The notes beneath the pieces were generated by a model. The model had not been told where the DNA came from and did no database searches. It saw only the letters and a program-made list of their open reading frames with translations. Made by a program: the position numbers and the translations under genes. From positions 1-9,449 of the forward strand of contig JABHXI010000055.1 in the NCBI GenBank assembly GCA_018657375.1: DNA of 9,449 nt, in the 5' to 3' direction. Below, one piece after another: positions 1 through 5,628 of the stretch (positions within the stretch are counted from its first letter, which is position 1; every line of letters starts with the position of its first letter). The stretch is from Candidatus Nitrosopumilus sp. (GTDB lineage Archaea; Thermoproteota; Nitrososphaeria; Nitrososphaerales; Nitrosopumilaceae).

Positions 1-151
1 ATTCCACAGGTTTTGCTGCTGGTTTTGCTGCTGGTTTTGCTGCTGGTTTTGCTGCTGGTTTTGCTGCTGGTTTTGCTGCTGGTTTTGCTGCTGGTTTTTC
101 TTCAGCCGGTTTTTCTTCAATAGTAACTTGTTCAGTATTAGTACTCATCAT
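1..151 (-). CDS. nuoC: NADH-quinone oxidoreductase subunit C, N-terminal fragment (runs off left edge)
   Basis: Only the first 50 codons are present. The visible residues begin MMSTNTEQVT, followed by a low-complexity Lys/Pro/Ala/Glu tract of EEKPAEEKP and then repeated AAKP units, ending PVE at the window edge. No conserved NuoC core is visible. The assignment rests on position directly after nuoB in a nuoA-B-C order and on the family's known gene order; it is therefore an inference. NuoC is the 30-kDa peripheral-arm subunit of complex I. The ATG at 151-149 overlaps the nuoB stop (ATGA), with a second ATG at 148-146 in frame. An AGGAAG sequence six bases upstream of the first ATG is a reasonable ribosome binding site, so translational coupling to nuoB is likely. 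The tract looks like a disordered N-terminal extension before the folded domain. Confidence 0.72.
   Translation of the reverse strand, partial: MMSTNTEQVTIEEKPAEEKPAAKPAAKPAAKPAAKPAAKPAAKPAAKPVE
9..92 (-). repeat. Seven perfect 12-bp tandem repeats inside nuoC
   Basis: The plus-strand unit GGTTTTGCTGCT occurs seven times without a mismatch from 9 to 92, followed by degenerate copies to about 116. On the coding strand each unit reads as four codons giving Ala-Ala-Lys-Pro. Because the unit is a multiple of three, gain or loss of copies keeps the frame. The degenerate units nearest the start codon give Ala-Glu-Glu-Lys-Pro, which suggests the array grew by slippage from an EEKPA-like seed. Copy number may also be miscounted by short-read assembly. 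Confidence 0.95.
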
Positions 152-684
152 ACAAACTTCCTAGCTTTCATTCTCTTAATTTTTTCTTGTAACAAAATAC
201 ATCCTTGTATGAGAGTTTCAGGTCTAGGTGGACAACCCGGAACATACACATCAACTGGAAGAATACCATCAATTCCTGGAAGTACATTGTATGAATCAAA
301 ATACAAACCACCAGTGATTGCGCAAGCCCCCATAGCAATAACATACTTTGGTTCTGGCATTTGATCATAAACTAATCTAAGACGTGGAGCCATTTTTCGT
401 GTAATAGTTCCCTGAACAACAATTAGATCACATTGCCTAAGTGATCCAAATGCTTCAATGATACCAAATCTTTCAACATCATATCTAGGACTTGATGCTG
501 CACCAAACTCAACACTACAGCAAGCTGTTTCAATATGTACAGGCCAGAGAGACCAAATTCTACCCCAATTGATAGCATATCCCAATGGTGCATCAATTGC
601 TTTTTCTAGAATATCCCCTAGTTTTCCAATGAAAACATTTGCGTTTTCTGGAGTCATTAAATCTTTAAGCAATTCTATACCCAA
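148..684 (-). CDS. nuoB: NADH-quinone oxidoreductase subunit B (PSST, N2 cluster subunit)
   Basis: This 178-aa protein carries the terminal [4Fe-4S] cluster N2 that passes electrons to quinone at the junction of the peripheral and membrane arms of complex I. All four expected ligands are present: tandem Cys55-Cys56 in ACCSVEF, Cys121 in GACAITGG and Cys151 in VPGCPPRP. The length is normal for the family and the protein is soluble. The start is a TTG at 684-682; an in-frame TGA lies only two codons upstream at 690-688, so no earlier start is possible. The next in-frame candidate is the ATG at 657 (Met10). The gene follows nuoA by 28 bases and its stop overlaps the nuoC start. In the archaeal lineage inferred here complex I lacks the NuoEFG NADH-input module, so the electron donor is not NADH by default; that comes from family knowledge. 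Confidence 0.96.
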   Translation of the reverse strand: MGIELLKDLMTPENANVFIGKLGDILEKAIDAPLGYAINWGRIWSLWPVHIETACCSVEFGAASSPRYDVERFGIIEAFGSLRQCDLIVVQGTITRKMAPRLRLVYDQMPEPKYVIAMGACAITGGLYFDSYNVLPGIDGILPVDVYVPGCPPRPETLIQGCILLQEKIKRMKARKFV

Positions 685-712
685 CCCTCATCAATATTAT
701 TTCTATAAATAA

Positions 713-1099
713 CTACCATATTCTTCTTCTCCCTGATTGGTAAAGTGCAAATGCCATTGCACCAAACATTATTCCCAAAAATCCCAGCATAGGCAAAGTT
801 GCACTCTTTGGAAGTTCTAAAAGAGTACTGCCCCAAGCATACATGAAAATTGCCATTACGTCAAAAACAACGAACATCAAAATGTACGGATAATACTGCA
901 TCATGAAATGTGTTCTTCCCTCACCACTAGGAACTTGACCACATTCCATTGGCAAGAATTTTACAGGATTACTTTTTTTACGAGGTGAAATCATACGTGA
1001 AATTAAAAGTGCAGGTGCCATTGCCACAATCGCAAAGCCAAACATCAATACTACGGTGCTATAATTGCCCGCTATTTCTCCGACCAATTCAAAATTCAT
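713..1099 (-). CDS. nuoA: NADH-quinone oxidoreductase subunit A (ND3-like)
   Basis: This is a 128-aa membrane subunit of complex I with three predicted transmembrane helices at about residues 15-36, 70-90 and 101-122. The loop between helices 1 and 2 carries the family ECG signature (MECG, Glu52-Cys53), which lines the quinone-site region. Helix 2 reads FVVFDVMAIFMYAW; most NuoA proteins have FDVE here, so the conserved acidic residue is methionine (residue 82). I chose the ATG at 1099 over a TTG two codons upstream (1105) because the ATG protein begins MNFELVGE in a normal family position. GGAG abuts the ATG with no spacer, so it is a doubtful ribosome binding site. It is the first gene of the nuo operon and diverges from the peroxiredoxin gene. 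Confidence 0.95.
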   Translation of the reverse strand: MNFELVGEIAGNYSTVVLMFGFAIVAMAPALLISRMISPRKKSNPVKFLPMECGQVPSGEGRTHFMMQYYPYILMFVVFDVMAIFMYAWGSTLLELPKSATLPMLGFLGIMFGAMAFALYQSGRRRIW

Positions 1100-1141
1100 C
1101 TCCAATTTTTGTATAATAACGTATGCTTCGTTTTTCCGATC

Positions 1142-1154
1142 AAGTTTTTATGAA
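1142..1154 (-). promoter_or_regulatory. Possible TATA element for the nuo operon
   Basis: On the minus strand TTCATAAAAACTT lies about 43-55 bases before the nuoA ATG. A transcription start about 26 bases downstream would give a leader of roughly 20 bases. The intergenic region is AT-rich throughout, so this is a weak positional call; an alternative TTATTATA nearer the gene (about 1112-1119) is too close to the ATG to serve it. Confidence 0.3.
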
Positions 1155-1170
1155 CATGATTTTTGTAAAG

Positions 1171-1187
1171 TAATTAATAGTATAATT
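1171..1187 (+). promoter_or_regulatory. Candidate TATA box of the peroxiredoxin gene (leaderless)
   Basis: The stretch TAATTAATAGTATAATT sits upstream of the ATG at 1201. The TTAATA part is centred about 25-26 bases before the ATG, which is the distance expected when an archaeal transcript starts at or next to the start codon. No purine-rich ribosome binding site precedes the ATG, which agrees with a leaderless message. Confidence 0.5.
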
Positions 1188-1200
1188 GAAAACAATCATC

Positions 1201-1665
1201 ATGGCATTAAATGTAGGAGACATTGCCCCGAATTTTGAACTTCCTGATACAGAATTAAAATTAAGGACTTTAGATGAATTTAAGGGTAAAAAAATCGTAT
1301 TATCATTCATAGTTGCAGCAAGTTCACCAGTATGTGAGGTAGAATTATGCACTTTCAGAGATTCATGGCAAGAAATATCAGATATGGGTGCACAAATAAT
1401 TTCAATTAGTAATGATGGACCATTTGCAAATAAAGCATTTTCAGAAAAAAATAACTTCAATTTTCCATTATTAGGGGATTATACCAGTAAAACAATCAAG
1501 GATTATGATATTTTGCTTAAAGATTTACTACACATTAAAGATTACAATGCCGCAAAACGCTCAGTATTCGTAATTATGGAAGATGGTAAAATTGGCTACA
1601 AATGGGTTTCAGAAGATCCGCTAAAAGAGCCAAATTATCAAGAAATTAAAAACTTTTTAAAATAA
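1201..1665 (+). CDS. Peroxiredoxin, Bcp/PrxQ-like atypical 2-Cys type
   Basis: This 154-aa cytoplasmic thiol peroxidase of the AhpC-TSA/thioredoxin fold reduces hydroperoxides. It opens with the family pattern GDIAPNFELPD. The active-site segment is ASSPVCEVELC: Cys45 is the peroxidatic cysteine and Cys50 sits five residues later, the spacing of the resolving cysteine in E. coli Bcp. Arg120 in AAKRSVFVI matches the conserved active-site arginine. The canonical PxxxT/SxxC motif is incomplete: Ser42 takes the Thr/Ser place but the proline is Val38. I preferred the ATG at 1201 to a TTG at 1186 because the TATA element fits a leaderless ATG and family proteins start close to this point. It is divergent from nuoA and convergent with the carboxylase operon, so it is probably monocistronic. 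Confidence 0.93.
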   Translation: MALNVGDIAPNFELPDTELKLRTLDEFKGKKIVLSFIVAASSPVCEVELCTFRDSWQEISDMGAQIISISNDGPFANKAFSEKNNFNFPLLGDYTSKTIKDYDILLKDLLHIKDYNAAKRSVFVIMEDGKIGYKWVSEDPLKEPNYQEIKNFLK

Positions 1666-1669
1666 ATAA

Positions 1670-1677
1670 TTTTTTTT
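1670..1677 (+). terminator. Poly-T terminator after the peroxiredoxin gene
   Basis: A run of eight T residues begins five bases after the peroxiredoxin stop codon, a typical archaeal intrinsic termination signal without a required stem-loop. It overlaps the stop codon of the convergent carrier-protein gene. On the opposite strand only shorter T runs (about 1657-1668) are available to end the carboxylase operon. Confidence 0.6.
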
Positions 1678-2191
1678 ATTCTATATCAGCAATAATGTCG
1701 CCTTTAGCAACAATGCCAGACTCTTTAGCTTTGATGTTTCGTACAACTCCGTCTTTATGGGCTTTAACTACAACTTGCATTTTCATAGACTCTAAAGTGC
1801 AAACAACATCACCTTTTTTGACAGAATCGCCATGTCCAACTGAAATTGAAACTACTTTGCCAGGAATTTGACTCTTTAGTGCTTTTTGTGTTGCACCAGA
1901 ACCTCCACCGCCAGAATTTTTGTAAACAATTTTATCAAAATGAGTATGTAAGTTAAGGGTTACAGGAACATTGTCAATTACAATATTCATTTCATTTGTA
2001 GATTGTTCAAGATATTTTGCTTTATGATATTGTTGATTTAAAATGAATTCAATCCCATTTGAATTCATACTAATGATTTTTAATTTATGTTCAGTGTCAT
2101 TTATTTTTATCACATAATCGTTATTTCCAAGATTGGCTACAATTCTTCCATCAAAAGATTTTTCAATATCTTGTATTTTGTAATTGGTCAT
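1676..2191 (-). CDS. accB: Acetyl-/propionyl-CoA carboxylase, biotin carboxyl carrier protein
   Basis: This 171-aa protein carries the biotin that shuttles the carboxyl group between the carboxylase and transferase subunits. The C-terminal biotinyl domain (about 102-171) contains ESMKMQ with Lys137 as the expected biotinylation site; the usual motif is EAMKM, so Ala is replaced by Ser, a known tolerated variant. A Gly-rich linker (SGGGGSG, 93-99) joins it to an N-terminal region of about 90 residues that resembles no motif I can name but is normal for stand-alone carriers of the propionyl-CoA carboxylase class. The ATG at 2191-2189 follows the biotin carboxylase stop by four bases, so it is the third gene of the operon. 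A biotin protein ligase is required but is not in the window. Confidence 0.95.
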   Translation of the reverse strand: MTNYKIQDIEKSFDGRIVANLGNNDYVIKINDTEHKLKIISMNSNGIEFILNQQYHKAKYLEQSTNEMNIVIDNVPVTLNLHTHFDKIVYKNSGGGGSGATQKALKSQIPGKVVSISVGHGDSVKKGDVVCTLESMKMQVVVKAHKDGVVRNIKAKESGIVAKGDIIADIE

Positions 2192-2195
2192 ATTA

Positions 2196-3683
2196 TCAAT
2201 CCAGTTTATCCTTCCAGTGGGAATTATGAGCAGTGGTATCGTGTATACGACTCTTAAAGTATTCAGAATGAATAATAGCTGCGGCTAAAGCTGCATCAGT
2301 TTTATTTTCTTTTTCAGTTTTAAGATCTGCTGTCAATCTATTAATTATATCATAACGTTTTAGGAAGTCAGTAGAAAGATCACCATTTTTGTATTCATCA
2401 GAATTTAAAATTGTCTTATACAAAGGAATAGATGTTTCAACACCTTGAATATAGAAATCATTTAATGCAGCAAGCATTCTAGTTCTAGATTCTTCAAATG
2501 TTTGACCCCACGTTACAAGTTTTGCCATAAGTGAATCGTAGTATGGAGAAACAGTGCATCCAGGATATAGATAAGTGTCACATCTAACACTTGGCCCTGC
2601 AGGAATTGTTACGTCAGGAACAGGTCCAGTAGAAGGAGCAAAGTCCATGAATGTGTCTTCAGCATTTATTCTACATTCAATTGCATATCCATTCATTTTT
2701 AGATCATTTTGTTTGAAAGGAATTGGTTCTCCATTTGCAATATCTAATTGCAATTTAACTAAATCTAATCCAGATACAAATTCAGTTATAGGATGCTCTA
2801 CTTGCAATCTAGCATTAATTTCAATAAAATAAAACTCACCATTATCTGCTCTCAAAAATTCCGCAGTACCCAAATTGGTATAATCAACTGCATGTGCAGC
2901 ATTACAAACTAATTCACCTATTCGTGCTCTAGTTTCTTCGTCAACTATTGGAGAAGGGGTTTGTTCAATTAATTTTTGGTTACGTCTTTGAATAGAGCAT
3001 TCTCTTTCAAAAATATGAACAGCGTTGCCTTGTGTATCTCTAGCAAATTGATATTCAATGTGTCGTGTTTTTTCTAAGAATTTTTCAACTAGTATTGCAG
3101 ACTTGCCTACTGCCGCCATGGATTCTCCAGTTACAGATTCGTAACCATCACGTAGCTCTTTGTCATTAGTAACAATTCTAATTCCACGACCTCCACCACC
3201 AAAAACAGATTTTAACATTACAGGATAACCAATTTCGTTAGCAATTTTTTCTGCATCATCTGCATCCTTCACCAACCCCGGGCTTCCAGGTACAGTTGGA
3301 ACTTCAGCTTTTAGCATCGCAGCTTTACATTTCATTTTATCACCACAAAGATTCATAGAATCTGCAGAAGGACCAATGAAAGTTATTTTATTTTTTTCAC
3401 AGAGTCTTGCAAAATCATCATTTTCAGAAAGAAAACCATAGCCCGGATGAACAGAATCTGCGCCAGATGACAACATTACATCTAAAATTTTTTCTTGATT
3501 AAGATATGATTTTGAAGGGGTTGCCTCACCGATATGATACGCTTCAGTTGCTTGTTTTACATGCATTGAATTTGTATCTTCATCAGAATATACTGCAACT
3601 GTTTTAATTCCAAGTGCTTTACAAGTTCGAATTACACGTAATGCGATTTCTCCTCTGTTAGCGATAAGTACTTTTTCAATCAT
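2196..3683 (-). CDS. accC: Acetyl-/propionyl-CoA carboxylase, biotin carboxylase subunit
   Basis: This 495-aa ATP-grasp enzyme carboxylates carrier-bound biotin using bicarbonate and ATP. Numbering from the chosen ATG, it shows the N-terminal ANRGEIALRVIRT motif near 8, HPGYGFLSEN near 79, the Gly-rich ATP loop GGGGRGIR at 162-169, RHIE near 207, and the catalytic EINARLQVEHP at 288-298. Residues equivalent to the E. coli Lys116, Lys159, His209, Glu288, Arg292, Glu296 and Arg338 are all recognisable. The usual N[TP]R of the catalytic stretch is NAR. A C-terminal tail beyond the ATP-grasp core (about 450-495) is specific to longer carboxylases of this class. I chose the ATG at 3683 over a TTG at 3689 that directly abuts the upstream stop; the ATG protein starts MIEKVLIANRGE as expected. 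Confidence 0.97.
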   Translation of the reverse strand: MIEKVLIANRGEIALRVIRTCKALGIKTVAVYSDEDTNSMHVKQATEAYHIGEATPSKSYLNQEKILDVMLSSGADSVHPGYGFLSENDDFARLCEKNKITFIGPSADSMNLCGDKMKCKAAMLKAEVPTVPGSPGLVKDADDAEKIANEIGYPVMLKSVFGGGGRGIRIVTNDKELRDGYESVTGESMAAVGKSAILVEKFLEKTRHIEYQFARDTQGNAVHIFERECSIQRRNQKLIEQTPSPIVDEETRARIGELVCNAAHAVDYTNLGTAEFLRADNGEFYFIEINARLQVEHPITEFVSGLDLVKLQLDIANGEPIPFKQNDLKMNGYAIECRINAEDTFMDFAPSTGPVPDVTIPAGPSVRCDTYLYPGCTVSPYYDSLMAKLVTWGQTFEESRTRMLAALNDFYIQGVETSIPLYKTILNSDEYKNGDLSTDFLKRYDIINRLTADLKTEKENKTDAALAAAIIHSEYFKSRIHDTTAHNSHWKDKLD

Positions 3684-3689
3684 CTTCAA

Positions 3690-5237
3690 TCACAAATTAA
3701 TATTTCCATGTTTTCTAGGTAATTGTTTTTCTCTTTTATTTGCAAGCATTTCTAAAGCTTTAATCAGCATAGGTCTTGTTTCAGCAGGATCAATTACGTT
3801 ATCGACAGTTCCATGGGATGCGGCAACATAAGGATTTTCAAATTTTTGTGCAAATTCATCTTTAAGTTCTTGTTTAAGAGATTCAGGATCATCAGAAGCA
3901 GCAAGTTCTTTTCTATTCATAATTTTTACAGCTGCTTCTGCACCCAATACAGCACATTTGGCAGTAGGCCATGCATAGTTTACATCGGTTCTAAGATTTT
4001 TACTTCCCATTGCAATGTATGCGCCACCATACGCCTTACCAATAACTAAAGTAATTCTTGGCACAGTGGCTTCACAGTATGCATACAGTAGCTTACTTCC
4101 ATGTCGAATAATTCCATTATGTTCTTGATTAGAACCTGGCATGTAACCAGGTGTGTCAACTAAAGTAATTATCGGGATATTGAATGCATCACAAAATCTA
4201 ATAAAACGCGATGCCTTATTTGATGAATCTATATCCAATGCACCTGCAAGATGCATAGGTTGGTTAGCTACAATTCCAACGACATTGCCATTTAGTCTAC
4301 CATATCCAACTATAATATTTGGTGCAAATAATTCATGGACTTCAAAGAATTCATGATCATCAACAATGGAATTAATAATTTCTTTCATATCATACGGTTG
4401 TAGAGGATTTTCAGGCATTATGTTAATTAGATTATGATCTAATCTATTTGGATCATCATCAGTTGTGAGTTTAGGTGGTTGTTCAGTATTATTTTGAGGT
4501 AAAAATGAAATTAATTTTTTAATGTAATCCATACATTCGTATTCGTTTTCAGCAACAAAATGTGCAACCCCACTTTTTGATCCATGGGTATTTGCACCGC
4601 CAAGTTCTTCAAATGAAATTTCCTCACCTAATACGCTTTTAACAACATCAGGTCCAGTTACAAACATACTTCCAATTTTTTCAACCATTATAACAAAATC
4701 AGTCATAGCAGGGGAGTACACTGAACCTCCTGCAGAAGGACCAACACTGGCAGTAATTTGCGGAATTACTCCAGAGGCTAATTGATTATGATAAAAAATA
4801 TCCGCGAATCCATCTAAACTCATTATTCCTTCTTGAATTCTAGCACCACCGGAATCCATAATTCCAATAATTGGACATCCAGTTTTTAATGCATGATCCA
4901 TTAATTTGGTAATTTTTTTAGCCCCCATTTGACTAAGAGTTCCACCTAAAACAGTAAAATCATATGCAAAAACAAAGATTTGACGTCCAGAGACATTCCC
5001 ATAACCTCCAACTACACCATCAGTAAAAAATTTCTTTTTTTGCATGTCATATTCATGATAATGATGAGTTGTTAATGGATCAATTTCTACAAAGGTACCT
5101 TCATCAACTAAAAGATCAACTCTTTCACGAGCAGTTAGCTTACCCTTCTCATGCTGAGCACCAATGCGATCTTGACCTCCCCCTTGTAGGGACATGTTAT
5201 TATTTTTAGCATATTCGTCAATCTTTTCAGAATGCAT
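3690..5237 (-). CDS. pccB: Acetyl-/propionyl-CoA carboxylase, carboxyltransferase subunit
   Basis: This 515-aa protein moves the carboxyl group from biotin to acetyl-CoA or propionyl-CoA, making malonyl-CoA or methylmalonyl-CoA, the two bicarbonate-fixing steps of the 3HP/4HB cycle. Two crotonase-like halves are visible. The N-terminal half has KLTARERVDLL (33-43), the oxyanion loop SGGARIQEG (129-137) and GPSAGGSVYSPA (167-178). The C-terminal half has DTPGYMPG (361-368), GKAYGGAYIAMGSK (400-413) and AWPTA (422-426). Ile408 lies where propionyl-specific enzymes have Asp and acetyl-accepting ones have Ile, so dual use is plausible. Length is normal. The ATG at 5237 follows a TATA element, and this is the first gene of the operon pccB-accC-accB. 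Specificity is inferred, not shown. Confidence 0.96.
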   Translation of the reverse strand: MHSEKIDEYAKNNNMSLQGGGQDRIGAQHEKGKLTARERVDLLVDEGTFVEIDPLTTHHYHEYDMQKKKFFTDGVVGGYGNVSGRQIFVFAYDFTVLGGTLSQMGAKKITKLMDHALKTGCPIIGIMDSGGARIQEGIMSLDGFADIFYHNQLASGVIPQITASVGPSAGGSVYSPAMTDFVIMVEKIGSMFVTGPDVVKSVLGEEISFEELGGANTHGSKSGVAHFVAENEYECMDYIKKLISFLPQNNTEQPPKLTTDDDPNRLDHNLINIMPENPLQPYDMKEIINSIVDDHEFFEVHELFAPNIIVGYGRLNGNVVGIVANQPMHLAGALDIDSSNKASRFIRFCDAFNIPIITLVDTPGYMPGSNQEHNGIIRHGSKLLYAYCEATVPRITLVIGKAYGGAYIAMGSKNLRTDVNYAWPTAKCAVLGAEAAVKIMNRKELAASDDPESLKQELKDEFAQKFENPYVAASHGTVDNVIDPAETRPMLIKALEMLANKREKQLPRKHGNINL

Positions 5238-5266
5238 AATGTTGATCTAAAAAGAGATTGTTTCTC

Positions 5267-5278
5267 TATATTAATTTA
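5267..5278 (-). promoter_or_regulatory. TATA box of the carboxylase operon
   Basis: On the minus strand TAAATTAATATA ends 30 bases before the pccB ATG. A start about 26 bases from the box centre would leave a leader of fewer than about ten bases. A short inverted repeat, AGAGA-N5-TCTCT at 5253-5267, abuts the box and extends toward the transcription start. Confidence 0.5.
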
Positions 5279-5309
5279 GATTCAAATAAAAGAAATTGCA
5301 AATTATTAT

Positions 5310-5316
5310 AAAAAAA
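5310..5316 (-). terminator. Poly-T terminator of the rfcL operon
   Basis: On the minus strand the stop codon TAG of the Cys-rich gene is followed at once by seven T residues and then an AT-rich stretch. This fits an archaeal oligo-T terminator, and it separates this operon from the carboxylase promoter about 35 bases further on. Confidence 0.6.
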
Positions 5317-5628
5317 CTAAGAGTTTAGAAGAGAAAATTTCTTTTTAGATGATTTTTGATATGAATCAAAAGCATTCTTTTCATCACCACATTTCTTACA
5401 CATACACAATTGGGATACATTTGGGATATCACAGATATCTTGAAATTCGCATTGAGGGCATCCAGCAGAAGAACCACAAACAATGCATTTCAGCTCATTG
5501 GTTTGGGCACATTTTTCATGTTTAACACCAGAACCTTTTGACCAGAGTCCAATTTCATTGATTTCAATTTTACCATTACAGACAATGCACGTTCCTGGAA
5601 ATTTCATTGGAATTTTTATCCAACTCAT
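5317..5628 (-). CDS. Small 11-cysteine putative metal-binding protein
   Basis: This 103-aa soluble protein has eleven cysteines and is not assigned to a named family. The N-terminal part has a C-x2-C pair (Cys14, Cys17), then His37 and Cys40 in GVKHEKC, which together read as a CCHC zinc site of about 27 residues. The second part has Cys48-x2-Cys51, Cys57-x2-Cys60, Cys66, Cys75, Cys77 and Cys80, enough for one or two further metal sites, probably zinc, though an Fe-S cluster cannot be excluded. The C-terminus is short, Ser/Lys-rich and probably disordered. Its ATG overlaps the rfcL stop by four bases (ATGA), so it is translated with rfcL and is the last gene of that operon. The context suggests a nucleic-acid-associated role; that is inference only. 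Confidence 0.85.
   Translation of the reverse strand: MSWIKIPMKFPGTCIVCNGKIEINEIGLWSKGSGVKHEKCAQTNELKCIVCGSSAGCPQCEFQDICDIPNVSQLCMCKKCGDEKNAFDSYQKSSKKKFSLLNS

Noticed and set aside
1..116. Tandem repeat at the left edge as a CRISPR array or satellite
   Set aside because: The 12-bp units are directly adjacent with no spacers and lie in frame in nuoC, so this is a coding tandem repeat.
128..712. Plus-strand open frames opposite nuoB and nuoC (128-364 and 458-712)
   Set aside because: They lie entirely antisense to a gene with all its conserved cysteines and have no recognisable domain or promoter.
697..712. Hairpin TTATTT-CTAT-AAATAA between nuoA and nuoB as a terminator or processing site
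   Set aside because: The stem is only A/T pairs, six long, in AT-rich DNA and within an operon; chance occurrence is likely.
1140..1460. Minus-strand frame over the peroxiredoxin gene
   Set aside because: It is the antisense shadow of a clear peroxiredoxin; it shows no family motif and would conflict with the nuoA promoter.
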